From Enterococcus rotai (GTDB lineage: Bacteria > Bacillota > Bacilli > Lactobacillales > Enterococcaceae): a stretch of DNA of 64,000 bases. The stretch spans positions 3,559,513 to 3,623,512 of the forward strand of contig NZ_CP013655.1 in assembly GCF_001465345.1 (NCBI RefSeq), read 5' to 3'. The position numbers were made by a program, and so were the translations under genes. Within the stretch, counting starts at the first letter, position 1, and each line of letters begins with the position of its first letter. Of the stretch, positions 1-10,229 are shown in pieces. The notes under the pieces were generated by a model that was not told the origin of the DNA, did no database searches, and worked only from the letters and a program-made list of their open reading frames with translations.

Positions 1-154
1 GAAACTGCTGAGCTCTTGATATTTTTATACCGTTAAAGAGGTTATAAAAATATCGAAGGCTCGACAGATTTACACCTAACGAGGTCGTGATAAAACCTAT
101 CTTCTTTGTTACTTTATACGAAGTTTGAGTCAATCCGACTCAAATTCTACTTTT
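1..154 (-). other. atpG-atpD intercistronic spacer with two stem-loops
   Basis: No gene is seen between the end of atpG and the window edge, where atpD is expected next on the minus strand. The spacer is longer than the usual few tens of bases. It holds two hairpins: a 12-bp perfect stem (GATATTTTTATA at 18-29 with its complement at 43-54, extended by GAGC/GCTC at 10-13 and 59-62) and TTTGAGTC/GACTCAAA at 124-144 just after the atpG stop. These may stabilise or partly terminate the transcript between the two genes; that role is inferred. Confidence 0.5.
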
Positions 155-1075
155 TTATTCTAACGCTGCAGCACCTGCTACAATTTCGGTAATTTCTTGT
201 GTGATTGCCCCTTGACGAGCACGATTGTAAGAAATCGTCAAGTCACTAATAATATTTTGGGCATTATCAGTGGCTGTTTTCATCGCAGTCATCCCGGCAG
301 CATGTTCTGCTGTTTTTGCATCAATAATTGCGCCATAAATCAAACTTTCAGCATATTGAGGCAACAAATTATCTAAGATTGCTTCTTCGGAAGGCTCTAG
401 TATATATTCTTGCTCATAGGTTGTCGCTTCATCTGGATCTAAATCTGAAATCGGCAGCATTTTTTCTACACGAAATTGGCTAGTCAATGAATTGATGTGG
501 TGATTATAGCAAACATATAACTCATCAAAGACTTCACTTTCATACATCGTAGTAGCCGTCGAAACGATTTTCCTAACTTCATCAAAACTAGGTTGATCAC
601 TTAAACCACGAAGCTCATAGGCAACATTTATTCCACGAGCTTTGAAAAAATCTGCTCCCGTTCCGCCAATAGCGATCAAGACATATTCGTCTTGAGATTT
701 ATGATCATCTGCCATCATTTTCATCGTTTGTTTCAAAATTGAACTGTTATATCCACCAACTAATCCTTTATCAGAAGTAATGACGATATAACCTGTTTTT
801 TTCACAGGACGTGATGTAAGCATCATATGGTAGTTGCCACTTTCTGATGCTTCTTCATTGTCATATGAATCCAATTCTTCCAGATCACTTAATTGCGCTG
901 CAACAAGATGAGTAACGATAGAACGGATTTTGGACGCATATTCTTGAAAGCTTCTGGAAGCCGCCTCTGATTTTGTCAGTTTAGCGCCCGAAACCATTTG
1001 CATAGCGTTGGTAATTTGACTGGTTTTTTTAGTTGAAGCAATGCGTTGTTTGATTTCATTTAATGAAGCACCCAA
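155..1075 (-). CDS. atpG: ATP synthase F1 subunit gamma
   Basis: Central rotor shaft of the F1 sector; it couples proton flow through the membrane ring to ATP synthesis or hydrolysis in the alpha/beta hexamer. The 306-residue product has the family N-terminus (IKxRIxSTKKTxQITxAMxMV) and the C-terminal helix with NAxxxISDLTxxYNRARQxxITxEITEIVxGAAAL that sits inside the hexamer. The start is a TTG at 1075 preceded by AGAGGTG at 7 bases. It lies 15 bp after atpA in the operon. The insert around residues 70-90 is slightly long compared with Bacillus, as in other enterococci and streptococci. Confidence 0.97.
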   Translation of the reverse strand: MGASLNEIKQRIASTKKTSQITNAMQMVSGAKLTKSEAASRSFQEYASKIRSIVTHLVAAQLSDLEELDSYDNEEASESGNYHMMLTSRPVKKTGYIVITSDKGLVGGYNSSILKQTMKMMADDHKSQDEYVLIAIGGTGADFFKARGINVAYELRGLSDQPSFDEVRKIVSTATTMYESEVFDELYVCYNHHINSLTSQFRVEKMLPISDLDPDEATTYEQEYILEPSEEAILDNLLPQYAESLIYGAIIDAKTAEHAAGMTAMKTATDNAQNIISDLTISYNRARQGAITQEITEIVAGAAALE

Positions 1076-1090
1076 TTCTTGTCACCTCTC

Positions 1091-2647
<1,557 letters not shown>

Positions 2648-2675
2648 TCAATTCACCTCTTTATTGTGCTGAACG

Positions 2676-3218
2676 TTATTTTAATAACAATTCTTGGATT
2701 CGTTCTAATTGCTTGTGGATACTACCATCGATTACTTTATAGTTAGCTTCTATAATTACGCCGCCAACAATTTCAGGATCAATCAGATTGATTAAATTAG
2801 CTTGTTCATACCCTAAAAGTTTTGCTGCTTTTTCTTCCATTAACTGATGTTGTTCTTTCGTTAAAGGAACAGCCGTCAAAGCTGTGCCTAAAAGCAAGCT
2901 CTTATGTTCGTCATAGCGTCTTTCGTATTCATCGATCATCAATAATAAATCGATCATACGAGAGTAGTTATAAACAACATATAAGAAGTTTTCGATTGTT
3001 CCATCAAAACCAGTAACTAATTGTTTCATGATTTCGTCTTTTTCGTATGGTTCAAGACGGACGTCACTTAAGATCTCTCCTAATTCTGGAACTTCATGAA
3101 AAATCTCTCTAAGTTTTAATAAGTCTTGATAAATGCTGTCGGCTTCTTCATTTTCAATTGCCAGTTCAAACAAAGCTTTGCCATAGCGTTTACCTACCGT
3201 ATACTTATCTAACTTCAT
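2676..3218 (-). CDS. atpH: ATP synthase F1 subunit delta
   Basis: Peripheral-stalk subunit that links the top of F1 to the b dimer (OSCP equivalent). The 180-residue product has the family pattern: helical N-terminal domain beginning YGKALFELA and the C-terminal motif [28 protein letters not shown]. The start overlaps the end of atpF by 14 bp, which points to translational coupling of two stalk subunits that must be made together. Confidence 0.95.
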   Translation of the reverse strand: MKLDKYTVGKRYGKALFELAIENEEADSIYQDLLKLREIFHEVPELGEILSDVRLEPYEKDEIMKQLVTGFDGTIENFLYVVYNYSRMIDLLLMIDEYERRYDEHKSLLLGTALTAVPLTKEQHQLMEEKAAKLLGYEQANLINLIDPEIVGGVIIEANYKVIDGSIHKQLERIQELLLK

Positions 3219-3732
3219 TTGACTTACCTAAACCTTCAATATAAGAATTGATTAAAGAATCATGTGCATCAGGTGTCAATTCTTTATTTAAAATTTTCTC
3301 TGCAATTTGTAGAGACAAGCTCGCTACTTCATCTTTAACGGAAGCCAATGCTTCTTCATGCTCTTGAGAAATATCAAGACGTGCTTTTTCTCGTAAACGT
3401 GACACTTCATCATTGGTTTCTGCTAAGATTTTTTGACGGTTTTGATCTCCGTTCTCTTTCGCTTGTTTAATAATTTCTGCTGCTTCAGATTTAGAAGAAA
3501 GCAATTTTTGTTGGCGTTCTTCTTGCAACTTAGCGGCTGCTATTCGAGATTGTTCTGCAGAATCTAAATCGTTGGCAATTTTATCTTCACGTTTTTTTAA
3601 CATATCAGTGATTGCTTCCCAAGCGAATTTCTTGATTAGAAGCATCAAAATTAGAAAAGCGCCACTTACAACAATCATTGTACCGATTGTTGTACTGGGT
3701 CCTGCTTCACCGATTACTAAATAATCTAGCAT
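3205..3732 (-). CDS. atpF: ATP synthase F0 subunit b
   Basis: Membrane anchor and stator stalk of the ATP synthase. The 175-residue product has one N-terminal transmembrane helix (about residues 15-37, ending [11 protein letters not shown]) followed by a long charged coiled coil ([27 protein letters not shown]) of the b family. The last 14 bp overlap atpH. Upstream of its start the operon is interrupted by a 376-bp spacer with repeats, so its translation begins far from atpE, unlike the compact operon elsewhere. Confidence 0.96.
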   Translation of the reverse strand: MLDYLVIGEAGPSTTIGTMIVVSGAFLILMLLIKKFAWEAITDMLKKREDKIANDLDSAEQSRIAAAKLQEERQQKLLSSKSEAAEIIKQAKENGDQNRQKILAETNDEVSRLREKARLDISQEHEEALASVKDEVASLSLQIAEKILNKELTPDAHDSLINSYIEGLGKSNEVR

Positions 3733-3810
3733 GAAGTTTCAACTTCCTTTCTCTGCAATACTTTGTGGTGCTTTTGTTGAATTACGTTCTTTGTATGGTT
3801 TGGTTCACCT

Positions 3811-3895
3811 TATTTTTGGAGAAGCTTGATATTCCTTTTTAATAGGTTACTTCTCTCACTGCGTTCGCCAAGTACTGCTCATCATCTGCTCTGCC
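3811..3895. repeat. structured dispersed repeat, copy A
   Basis: First of two near-identical blocks in the 376-bp atpE-atpF spacer (3733-4108), which has no credible gene. The 51-bp core at 3845-3895 matches copy B (3976-4026) at nearly every base, including a long identical stretch from TTCGCCAAGTACTG to CTCTGCC. A GAGAAG/CTTCTC stem brackets the left part. The terminal hairpin seen in copies B and C is not preserved here. I do not recognise the family. Confidence 0.7.
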
Positions 3896-3942
3896 TTTGG
3901 TTAGAACTTTTGAAGTATACTTGATATTTTGAGTGGTCTGCT

Positions 3943-4054
3943 TTATTTTGGAGAAGTTTGATGGTTCTTTTAATCGGTTACTTCTCTCTCTTCGTTCGCC
4001 AAGTACTGCTCATCATCTGCTCTGCCGGAGGCAGTCGCAGTGATTCGCAGCAAA
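3943..4054. repeat. structured dispersed repeat, copy B
   Basis: Second copy, more complete at its right end. After the shared core comes a short hairpin CTGCC-GGA-GGCAG (4022-4034), then CAGTCGCAGTGATTCGCAG. Copy C at 54.2 kb has the same layout with CTGGC-GAA-GCCAG, i.e. one base pair swapped while pairing is kept. This suggests that the folded form matters. Its position inside the ATP synthase operon means it is transcribed between atpE and atpF. Confidence 0.7.
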
Positions 4055-4108
4055 GAAAGCAGTAACGCGTGGCGTTTTAAAAACTCAGCGTCCTGCCTTC
4101 TAAAGAGA

Positions 4109-4321
4109 TTATTTAAGCACTAATAACAATGCAATAACTACACCTAGAATAGGAACCGCTTCGATCAAGGCTACCCCGATAAACATTGTTGTTCTAAGTT
4201 GTCCAGCCATTTCTGGTTGGCGTGTCATTGATTCGATTGTTTTTGAGATAACTTTTCCGTTACCATATGCGGCTCCGATTGCTGCTCCGAAAACTGCGAT
4301 TGCTGCTGCGATATAATTCAT
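4109..4321 (-). CDS. atpE: ATP synthase F0 subunit c
   Basis: Proteolipid of the rotating membrane ring. The 70-residue product is two transmembrane helices joined by the polar loop with RQP (residues 34-36), which contacts gamma/epsilon. The proton-binding carboxylate is Glu54 in ALIEAVPI. The N-terminal helix has the usual [11 protein letters not shown] small-residue packing motif. Length is normal. The gene lies 41 bp after atpB; downstream of it is the repeat-bearing spacer before atpF. Confidence 0.97.
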   Translation of the reverse strand: MNYIAAAIAVFGAAIGAAYGNGKVISKTIESMTRQPEMAGQLRTTMFIGVALIEAVPILGVVIALLLVLK

Positions 4322-4362
4322 TATTGTTTTCCTCCTAAGAAATAGTTGTTTTTATTTATTGT

Positions 4363-5079
4363 TTATTCTTCGACTTCAACTTTATGAGCCATGTAAACCA
4401 TTGATAATGTTACAAAAATAAATGCTTGAATTCCGCCGATAAATAATGAGAAGGCTAACCAAATCATCTCTAGCGGTATTGCGAGTGGAATTGTCCAAAG
4501 TCCAACGCTGGATACAAGTCCTGCAATTAGTCCAAGTAATACTTCACCGGCAAAAATATTTCCGTATAAACGTAGTGCCAACGTAAGCAAGTTCGTAAAT
4601 TCTTCCATCAACTTGATCGGCATTAAGAAAGATACCGGACTTAAAAAGCTGTTTTTGAAATATCCTTTTAAGCCAAAACGACTAACACTGAAGAAATGTG
4701 TTAAAGCAATCATGATCAATGCTAATGTCAAGGTAACCATTGGATCGGCTGTTGGGCTCTTCCAATATGTGTAATCCCCGATTGCCACTTTCGTTACTAA
4801 ACCAATAATGTTAGCAACTAAAACGAACATAAACATCGTGAATGCTAGCAGGTGAAAATTTGTTACTTCTTTACTCGGCATATTGTCGGTAATGATACTT
4901 CGAACAAAATCAATGAGATACTCAATGACATTTTGTTTGCCTTTAGGTTTCATTTGAATATTCCTTGTGCAGAAATATACTATCCCAAAGACAATGACAC
5001 ATGTTAACAGAACCATTAGACAAATAGTTCCGTCAAACCAAATTGGCCCAATCTTGAAGAGTAGTGTCTTCTCTTCCAA
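4363..5079 (-). CDS. atpB: ATP synthase F0 subunit a
   Basis: Stator membrane protein that forms the two proton half-channels against the c ring. The 238-residue product has several hydrophobic helices and the family motif LALRLYGNIFAGE, which contains the essential arginine, plus the C-terminal IQAFIFVTLSMVYM block. The start is TTG at 5079 after AGAGGTG; no better ATG lies nearby. It is the first gene of the operon here; no atpI-like gene precedes it in the 339 bp up to smpB. Confidence 0.96.
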   Translation of the reverse strand: MEEKTLLFKIGPIWFDGTICLMVLLTCVIVFGIVYFCTRNIQMKPKGKQNVIEYLIDFVRSIITDNMPSKEVTNFHLLAFTMFMFVLVANIIGLVTKVAIGDYTYWKSPTADPMVTLTLALIMIALTHFFSVSRFGLKGYFKNSFLSPVSFLMPIKLMEEFTNLLTLALRLYGNIFAGEVLLGLIAGLVSSVGLWTIPLAIPLEMIWLAFSLFIGGIQAFIFVTLSMVYMAHKVEVEE

Positions 5080-5147
5080 ATTATTTCACCTCTTTTCCAA
5101 CAAACTTGCGAGAAGCTTAAAAAGGCTTCTATTTCTTAACCACACGT

Positions 5148-5176
5148 ATCATACCACCATCGATGAATAATTTCAA
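5148..5176 (-). promoter_or_regulatory. probable atp operon promoter
   Basis: On the minus strand TTGAAA (5171-5176) and TATGAT (5148-5153) are separated by exactly 17 bp, about 70 bp before the atpB start. A small stem AGAAGC/GCTTCT (about 5111-5130) lies in the leader. It is the best sigma-A type match I see in the 339-bp gap between smpB and atpB. Confidence 0.65.
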
Positions 5177-5272
5177 AAGAATTTCATGAAAATTGGACAC
5201 TTCTTTTAATATGACAAAATATTAAAAGAATAGAGTCCTTTTGGTGTTTGGCAGTACGAAGGTCAGTTACTG

Positions 5273-5297
5273 AAAAAACGATGAAAACTCATCATTT
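5273..5297 (-). terminator. terminator after smpB
   Basis: On the minus strand AAATGATGA, loop GTTT, then TCATCGTTT folds as a 9-bp stem (one G-U pair) and runs into a T6 tract. It lies downstream of smpB and before the atp promoter. The stem is AT-rich, so termination may be partial. Confidence 0.5.
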
Positions 5298-5418
5298 CCT
5301 TTACACTCTACCAAATTTTCCGCTTAAGATAAAGCAAAGAAAATAAATATGCGAAAAAGAATAAAATAACCGAATTAAAAGAGTTGATTTTATTCTTAAA
5401 CACTTGAATTTTATTTCG

Positions 5419-5883
5419 TTACCGTAAACTTTCTTTTAGGGTACGACTGATTTCTCGATTGATCTCTTTGCGTTTTAAATCTTCACGCTTGTCGTATTGT
5501 TTCTTCCCTTTTGCAAGTCCGATCAACACTTTAGCATAACCGTTACGAATATATACTTTTAACGGGATGATCGTAATCCCCGTATTTTTTGTTTCAGCAA
5601 TCAATTTTGCAATTTGTTTTTTGTGTAATAATAATTTTCTTGTTCTTAAAGGATCATGATTGAAAATATTCCCTTGCTCATAGGGACTGATGTGAACATT
5701 GAGCAGATAGGCTTCACCATTTCTGATTCTAGCAAAGCCGTCTTTCAAATTGATTCGTCCATTACGGATGGATTTGATCTCTGTTCCTTGTAAAACAATC
5801 CCTGCTTCCATTGTATCAACAACAGTATAGTCATGCCGTGCTTTACGATTTTGGGCAATCAGCTTACCTTCCCCTTTTGGCAT
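5419..5883 (-). CDS. smpB: tmRNA-binding protein SmpB
   Basis: Binds tmRNA (ssrA) and brings it to stalled ribosomes for trans-translation. The 154-residue product begins [18 protein letters not shown] and carries the oligonucleotide-binding fold ([26 protein letters not shown]) and the basic C-terminal tail with [17 protein letters not shown] chose the second ATG (5883): the ribosome site GGAGG lies 7 bases before it but only 1 base before the upstream in-frame ATG at 5889. It follows rnr by 17 bp; rnr-smpB adjacency is common in Firmicutes and both proteins act with tmRNA. Confidence 0.96.
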   Translation of the reverse strand: MPKGEGKLIAQNRKARHDYTVVDTMEAGIVLQGTEIKSIRNGRINLKDGFARIRNGEAYLLNVHISPYEQGNIFNHDPLRTRKLLLHKKQIAKLIAETKNTGITIIPLKVYIRNGYAKVLIGLAKGKKQYDKREDLKRKEINREISRTLKESLR

Positions 5884-5900
5884 ACCCATTCCTCCAATTT

Positions 5901-8249
5901 CTATTTATTCTTTTGTTTCTTTCCTTTTTTCTTTTTCGCTACTTCTTTATAGAAAGGTTTCTTACCTTTTTTCTTATTCTTCTTTTGTGTAAATGATTTT
6001 TTATCACTATTTTTATGATCTGAATTGCGTTTTCGGCGATTATCCTGACGTTTCTTTTGTTTCGGTGCTTCGATTCTTTCTACTTCTTCCGCTTCAAGAA
6101 ACTCAAAATCGATTTCTCTTGTTTCTGGATCGGCTTTATCTACTTTTACCTTCACTTTTTGACCGATTTTCAAGGTCATTCCTGTTCGTTCACCAACAAG
6201 AGCCATGTGATTTTCAATAAAATGGAAATAATCTTGTTTCAAGTTATTGACATGGATCAACCCTTCAATTGTATTCGGAAGTTCTACAAATAATCCGAAT
6301 CGAGTAACTGAGCTAATGATCCCATCATATTCTTCACCAATTTTATCTGCCATAAATTCGGCTTTCTTCATTGAGTCAACTTCACGTTCTGTCTCAACCG
6401 CTCGACGCTCCATTCTTGAGCTATGATCTGCAATATCAGGTAAGTCCTGTTCCCATTTTTCTTTTAGCTTTTCGGAGACATTCCCTGCATAACTGCGAAT
6501 CAATCGATGCACGATCAAGTCTGGGTAACGACGGATCGGTGAGGTAAAGTGAGTATAGTACTCGGCAGCCAAGCCATAGTGCCCATAGTTATCCTCTGAA
6601 TAACGAGCTTGTTGCATACTACGCAATAACATTGTATTGATCACAGCTTCTTCTGGCTTATCCGCAACTTGTTCTAAAACTCTTTGCAAATCTTTAGGTG
6701 TAATATCTGCCTTCGTGCCTTTGACTAAAATGCCTAACACGGCGGCAAAATCGAAGAAACGCTGCATTTTTTCTTCTTTAGGTTGTTCATGGATTCGATA
6801 AATAAATGGTAATTTCAACTCATTGAAATGTTTTGCTACCGTTTCATTGGCTGCAAGCATAAATGATTCGATCAAACGTTCACCAACGCCACGTGTTCGA
6901 AGTAAGATATCATGTGGGTGACCTTCTGTATCCACTAAAACTTTTGCTTCACGATCTTCAAATGAAATTGCGCCACGGTTTTCTCGCATTTGTTCAAGAA
7001 TCTGGTGAAGTTCTCCCATTTCTTTAAACATGGTTAATAATTTTTTATAGCGTTTCATCGTTTCAGGTTTTTCTTCTTCTAAAATTTCATTGACTGCCGT
7101 ATAAGTCATCCGTTCAGTCGTTTGGATCACGCTTTGGAAAATATCATGCTTCACGACATGACCTTCAGGTGTTATTTCCATCTCACAACTCATTGTAAGT
7201 CTCGGTACATTAGGGTTCAACGAGCAAATCCCATTAGATAAACGTTGCGGGATCATCGGCACCACTCGGTCGGTTAAATACACACTAGTCCCACGTTCAT
7301 AAGCTTCTTGGTCTAACTCACTGCCTTCTGTAACATAGTAAGAGACATCAGCAATATGCACTCCTAAAAAATAATTGCCGTTTGTTAATTTTTCTACAGT
7401 TACTGCATCATCTAAATCTTTAGCATCTTCCCCATCAATCGTGACGATCAATTGATCCCGTAAATCTCTACGACCTTGTATATCAGTCTCTGAAATAGTC
7501 TCTGGCACTTTGTCCGCTTCAGCGATCACTTCGTTAGGAAAACTAGTTGGAATACCGTGAGCCACAACGATTGATAAGATATCCATACCAGGATCATTTT
7601 TATGCCCCACTACTTTTTTGACGATTCCTTCTAAACTTTTTGGATATTCTTTTTCTGGATAGTGGGTCACTTCTACGATCACAATACTACCGTCAACTGG
7701 TTTGATTCCTTGAGCTGCGATGTTAAACGTCAGCCCAGTCATTTTTTTGTCTTTTGGAACTGCATAGCCATATAAATCGGTTTCGCTGACTTCTTTTTCA
7801 TCATAGGCGATAAATTCACCGACTACTTGAGTAATTGCACGTGTTTTAATTGCTACAACTTTCCCTTCAGCACCGCGGTCTGAAAAAGCATCTGCTGGTT
7901 GTACGATATCAATTACAACAATATCGCCATCCATAGCAAAGTTAACTGCTTCTTTTGGAATATAAACATCTGCTTCTTCAGGATCGATCGTTACAAAACC
8001 AAATCCTCGTTCATTAGCACGAAAGGTTCCTTCGATATCCCCATTTTTTTGTGGCAAACGGATCTTGCCTTTTTTGTTAAATTCAACTAATTTTTCACGT
8101 TCCATGGTTGCAATGGTTTGAACTAACAATTTAAAGTCTGAGCTTTTTTGTAGTTGCAACCCTTCTGCGATTTCTTCCATGGAAACACTTTTTTTCGGAT
8201 GATTTTCCATGAAAAACAGGATTTTCTCCTTGATTGTTTGTTTTGTCAT
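5901..8249 (-). CDS. rnr: ribonuclease R
   Basis: Processive 3'-5' exoribonuclease of the RNB family that degrades structured RNA and helps decay of tmRNA-tagged messages. The 782-residue product has an N-terminal winged helix, two cold-shock/OB domains ([17 protein letters not shown]), the RNB catalytic core with its aspartate cluster ([11 protein letters not shown] near residue 280) and [16 protein letters not shown], a C-terminal S1 domain ([21 protein letters not shown]) and a very lysine-rich tail. Its ATG overlaps the esterase stop by 4 bp, so the two are probably co-translated. Confidence 0.97.
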   Translation of the reverse strand: MTKQTIKEKILFFMENHPKKSVSMEEIAEGLQLQKSSDFKLLVQTIATMEREKLVEFNKKGKIRLPQKNGDIEGTFRANERGFGFVTIDPEEADVYIPKEAVNFAMDGDIVVIDIVQPADAFSDRGAEGKVVAIKTRAITQVVGEFIAYDEKEVSETDLYGYAVPKDKKMTGLTFNIAAQGIKPVDGSIVIVEVTHYPEKEYPKSLEGIVKKVVGHKNDPGMDILSIVVAHGIPTSFPNEVIAEADKVPETISETDIQGRRDLRDQLIVTIDGEDAKDLDDAVTVEKLTNGNYFLGVHIADVSYYVTEGSELDQEAYERGTSVYLTDRVVPMIPQRLSNGICSLNPNVPRLTMSCEMEITPEGHVVKHDIFQSVIQTTERMTYTAVNEILEEEKPETMKRYKKLLTMFKEMGELHQILEQMRENRGAISFEDREAKVLVDTEGHPHDILLRTRGVGERLIESFMLAANETVAKHFNELKLPFIYRIHEQPKEEKMQRFFDFAAVLGILVKGTKADITPKDLQRVLEQVADKPEEAVINTMLLRSMQQARYSEDNYGHYGLAAEYYTHFTSPIRRYPDLIVHRLIRSYAGNVSEKLKEKWEQDLPDIADHSSRMERRAVETEREVDSMKKAEFMADKIGEEYDGIISSVTRFGLFVELPNTIEGLIHVNNLKQDYFHFIENHMALVGERTGMTLKIGQKVKVKVDKADPETREIDFEFLEAEEVERIEAPKQKKRQDNRRKRNSDHKNSDKKSFTQKKNKKKGKKPFYKEVAKKKKGKKQKNK

Positions 8250-9010
8250 TCTTTCTCCTCATTCCAAGACAATGTATTCAAAAATGCGACTACGTCTTGT
8301 TCTAATTGTTTATGATCTGGTCCAATCGTTAGTACATGACCACTATCTGGATACCAGTTTAATGTAAATCGTGTTTGGGTTAGCGCTTCAGCAGTTTTAT
8401 AAACACCTAGTGGATCGATCATTTGATCCTTACCTGCTTGTCCCATAAAAACAGGAACCTTAATTTGATCAAGTTTATTGGCCGTCTGTTCTGAAAAATT
8501 TTCAATATCTTTTAATTGTGCGAAAGAGGCTTCTTTGATTTTGACCATCCGCTGTGCTCTTTCTTCATTTGGCACACCAGCCGTCTTTAACACTTTATCT
8601 GCATATAAAACAAAATTTTCCGGAACTGTGTTTTTTACAGGGAAAATCGGTGAGCAGAAAAAACCACCGCCGACAACTCCTGCCACCTGACTTGTCAATG
8701 CCTCCATTGTAAAAATCCCACCCATTGAAAGACCAAAAACGGCAATTTCCTGATACCCTTTTTCTTTTAAAAACTGAACAGCCTCAATTGTATCCTGCTG
8801 CCAATCCTTTGTTGTCTTTTCTAAAATATCTTCTGGCGCAACGGTTGCATGACCCGAAAAATTGGGGGAATAAACGGTATAATTTTCTTTTTCTAAATAA
8901 CGACTCAGCATACGCACATCGTTGCTGCTTCCTGAATAAGCGTGCAAGAGTAATACAGCACGAGAACCATTTTTTGTAAATAATGGTTTAGGTAGACTTA
9001 TTGTTTTCAC
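8246..9010 (-). CDS. alpha/beta-hydrolase, carboxylesterase
   Basis: Cytosolic carboxylesterase of the alpha/beta-hydrolase fold; related proteins lie between secG and rnr in many Firmicutes (often named est or estA). The 254-residue product has the nucleophile elbow GLSMGG near residue 95, an acidic residue in the DQMIDPLG segment and the catalytic histidine in DSGHVLTIG. The physiological substrate is unknown; short-chain esters or a quality-control role have been proposed for the family. The start is GTG at 9010 after AGGTG, and the end overlaps rnr by 4 bp. Confidence 0.88.
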   Translation of the reverse strand: MKTISLPKPLFTKNGSRAVLLLHAYSGSSNDVRMLSRYLEKENYTVYSPNFSGHATVAPEDILEKTTKDWQQDTIEAVQFLKEKGYQEIAVFGLSMGGIFTMEALTSQVAGVVGGGFFCSPIFPVKNTVPENFVLYADKVLKTAGVPNEERAQRMVKIKEASFAQLKDIENFSEQTANKLDQIKVPVFMGQAGKDQMIDPLGVYKTAEALTQTRFTLNWYPDSGHVLTIGPDHKQLEQDVVAFLNTLSWNEEKE

Positions 9011-9111
9011 TTCTCAATTCACCTCATCCTCATTTTAGCACATTATCCTTTGAAAACCTTATGAAAAGAAAGGTTTTCCTGTAACTTTTCATATGTGCCT
9101 ATTCAATTTTT

Positions 9112-9145
9112 TAAAAGAAAAAAAGCCCCTCAGTAAATGAAGGAC
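9112..9145 (-). terminator. terminator after secG
   Basis: On the minus strand GTCCTTCA, loop TTTAC, TGAGGGGC forms an 8-bp stem with two G-U pairs, followed by a T-rich run. It directly follows the secG stop, so secG would be monocistronic or only partly read through to the esterase. Confidence 0.75.
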
Positions 9146-9155
9146 TTCAAAGGTC

Positions 9156-9392
9156 TTACTTTGATGATAATAATACTAAAATAAATAATAGTAACATCCA
9201 AACCGCACCAATAATTGCTGTTGCACGTTGCATAACAGCTTCAAATCCACGTGCTTTTTGTTTACCGAAAAGTTTATCTGCACCACCTGTAAACGCACTT
9301 GCTGCACTGTTTTGTTTACTTGGTTGCATCATAACGGCAATAACCATCACTACTGAAAGGATGATTACAAGTGTTAAAATAAAATTATACAT
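9156..9392 (-). CDS. secG: preprotein translocase subunit SecG
   Basis: Small accessory subunit of the SecYEG channel; it eases SecA-driven export. The 78-residue product has two transmembrane helices (about residues 3-22 and 55-76) joined by the conserved polar loop with FTGGADKLFGKQKARGFE, typical of Gram-positive SecG. It has its own promoter and terminator. The secG-esterase-rnr-smpB order is widely conserved in Firmicutes. Confidence 0.95.
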   Translation of the reverse strand: MYNFILTLVIILSVVMVIAVMMQPSKQNSAASAFTGGADKLFGKQKARGFEAVMQRATAIIGAVWMLLLFILVLLSSK

Positions 9393-9425
9393 AGTCTAAT
9401 TCTCCCTTATTCACAAAATACATCT

Positions 9426-9453
9426 ATTATACTTTAGCATATTTTTCAGACAA
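9426..9453 (-). promoter_or_regulatory. secG promoter
   Basis: On the minus strand TTGTCT (9448-9453) and TATAAT (9426-9431) are spaced by 16 bp, about 35 bp before the secG start. The -10 box is a perfect match to the consensus. Confidence 0.7.
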
Positions 9454-9481
9454 ATACCAGTTCAACTTTCGTTCCTAGTTT

Positions 9482-9523
9482 AAAAAAGATCTGTGCTGAT
9501 CTAATCCAGCACAGATCTTTTTT
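9482..9523 (-). terminator. strong terminator after yjdJ-like gene
   Basis: A perfect 17-bp stem: A6 then GATCTGTGCTG (9482-9498), an 8-base loop, and the exact complement ending in T6 (9507-9523). Both flanks are A/T runs, so it can work on either strand. It lies immediately after the stop of the acetyltransferase gene. Confidence 0.9.
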
Positions 9524-9799
9524 CTATTTTCTTAAAACGTCCCCATATTCAGGTTTTGTATCAAACTCTTTTTTAGCAAAAGGACAAAGCGGAATGATTT
9601 TCTTTCCTTCACGGCGTGCTTTTTCTACACCATTTAAGACCAATTTTTCCGCTAGTTTTTGACCTCTGTATGTAGGGTCAACAAAAGTATGATCGATGAT
9701 CATCATTTTATCACCAGCATTCGACCAAGTCATTTCACCAATTTCTTGATTTTCATCATTAAATAATACAAAGCGATTTTCTTCTTCTTTAATTTCCAT
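9524..9799 (-). CDS. GNAT-type acetyltransferase, YjdJ-like
   Basis: Small protein of the YjdJ/YidJ type of GCN5-related N-acetyltransferases; substrate unknown. From the ATG at 9799 it is 91 residues, with the acetyl-CoA binding loop region (VDPTYRGQKLAEKLV) and a closing IIPLCPFAKKEF motif typical of this short family. I chose 9799 over an upstream in-frame start because it lies 2 bp after the stop of the preceding gene and gives the usual family N-terminus. The close link to the ferredoxin-like gene suggests a joint function. Confidence 0.8.
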   Translation of the reverse strand: MEIKEEENRFVLFNDENQEIGEMTWSNAGDKMMIIDHTFVDPTYRGQKLAEKLVLNGVEKARREGKKIIPLCPFAKKEFDTKPEYGDVLRK

Positions 9800-9801
9800 A
9801 G

Positions 9802-10074
9802 CTATTTGCCATCCTTTCGAATGTATTTTAACGCACCACTTGGACAAGTATTGATCACGCGGATATCTTCTTCAATACCGCCATTATCAGCTATGATCCA
9901 TGGACGACGTCCCACTTCAAAAACAGCTTTATTTCCACGAACACAGTTTCCAATATGGGCACAAATATCTTTGCTGTAATAAATGTCCAAATCCTCACCT
10001 GAATATTTACGATACCCTTCTTCTAAAAGCATCTCTTCTGTCACTGCTTTGTCGTTTATTTTACTTCCATCCAT
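9802..10074 (-). CDS. divergent 4Fe-4S mono-cluster protein, YjdI-like
   Basis: The 90-residue product matches the divergent 4Fe-4S mono-cluster family (Fer4_19 type, E. coli YjdI). It has CAHIGNCVRG near the middle and CPSGAL near the C-terminus, supplying the cysteines and one histidine likely to bind the cluster. The ribosome site GGAGG is 8 bases before the ATG. The stop is followed after 2 bp by the YjdJ-like acetyltransferase, the same pairing as yjdI-yjdJ in E. coli. Function is unknown; electron transfer or metal sensing is only a guess. Confidence 0.85.
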   Translation of the reverse strand: MDGSKINDKAVTEEMLLEEGYRKYSGEDLDIYYSKDICAHIGNCVRGNKAVFEVGRRPWIIADNGGIEEDIRVINTCPSGALKYIRKDGK

Positions 10075-10229
10075 CTTGTTTTCCTCCTAATGTATAAGCT
10101 AACTTTCAACGTTAACTAACAATAAAATTACATCTGTTTTTTATTAGTTTCTTCTTTTGATTCTAACAACTTAAGTCATTTGCTGCAACTATCTTTTCTC
10201 GCTAGCCACACACACTTTCTTCATTGTAC

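Noticed and set aside
5884..5889. Upstream ATG for smpB
   Set aside because: Only one base separates it from GGAGG, whereas the next ATG has a spacing of 7 and gives the family N-terminus.
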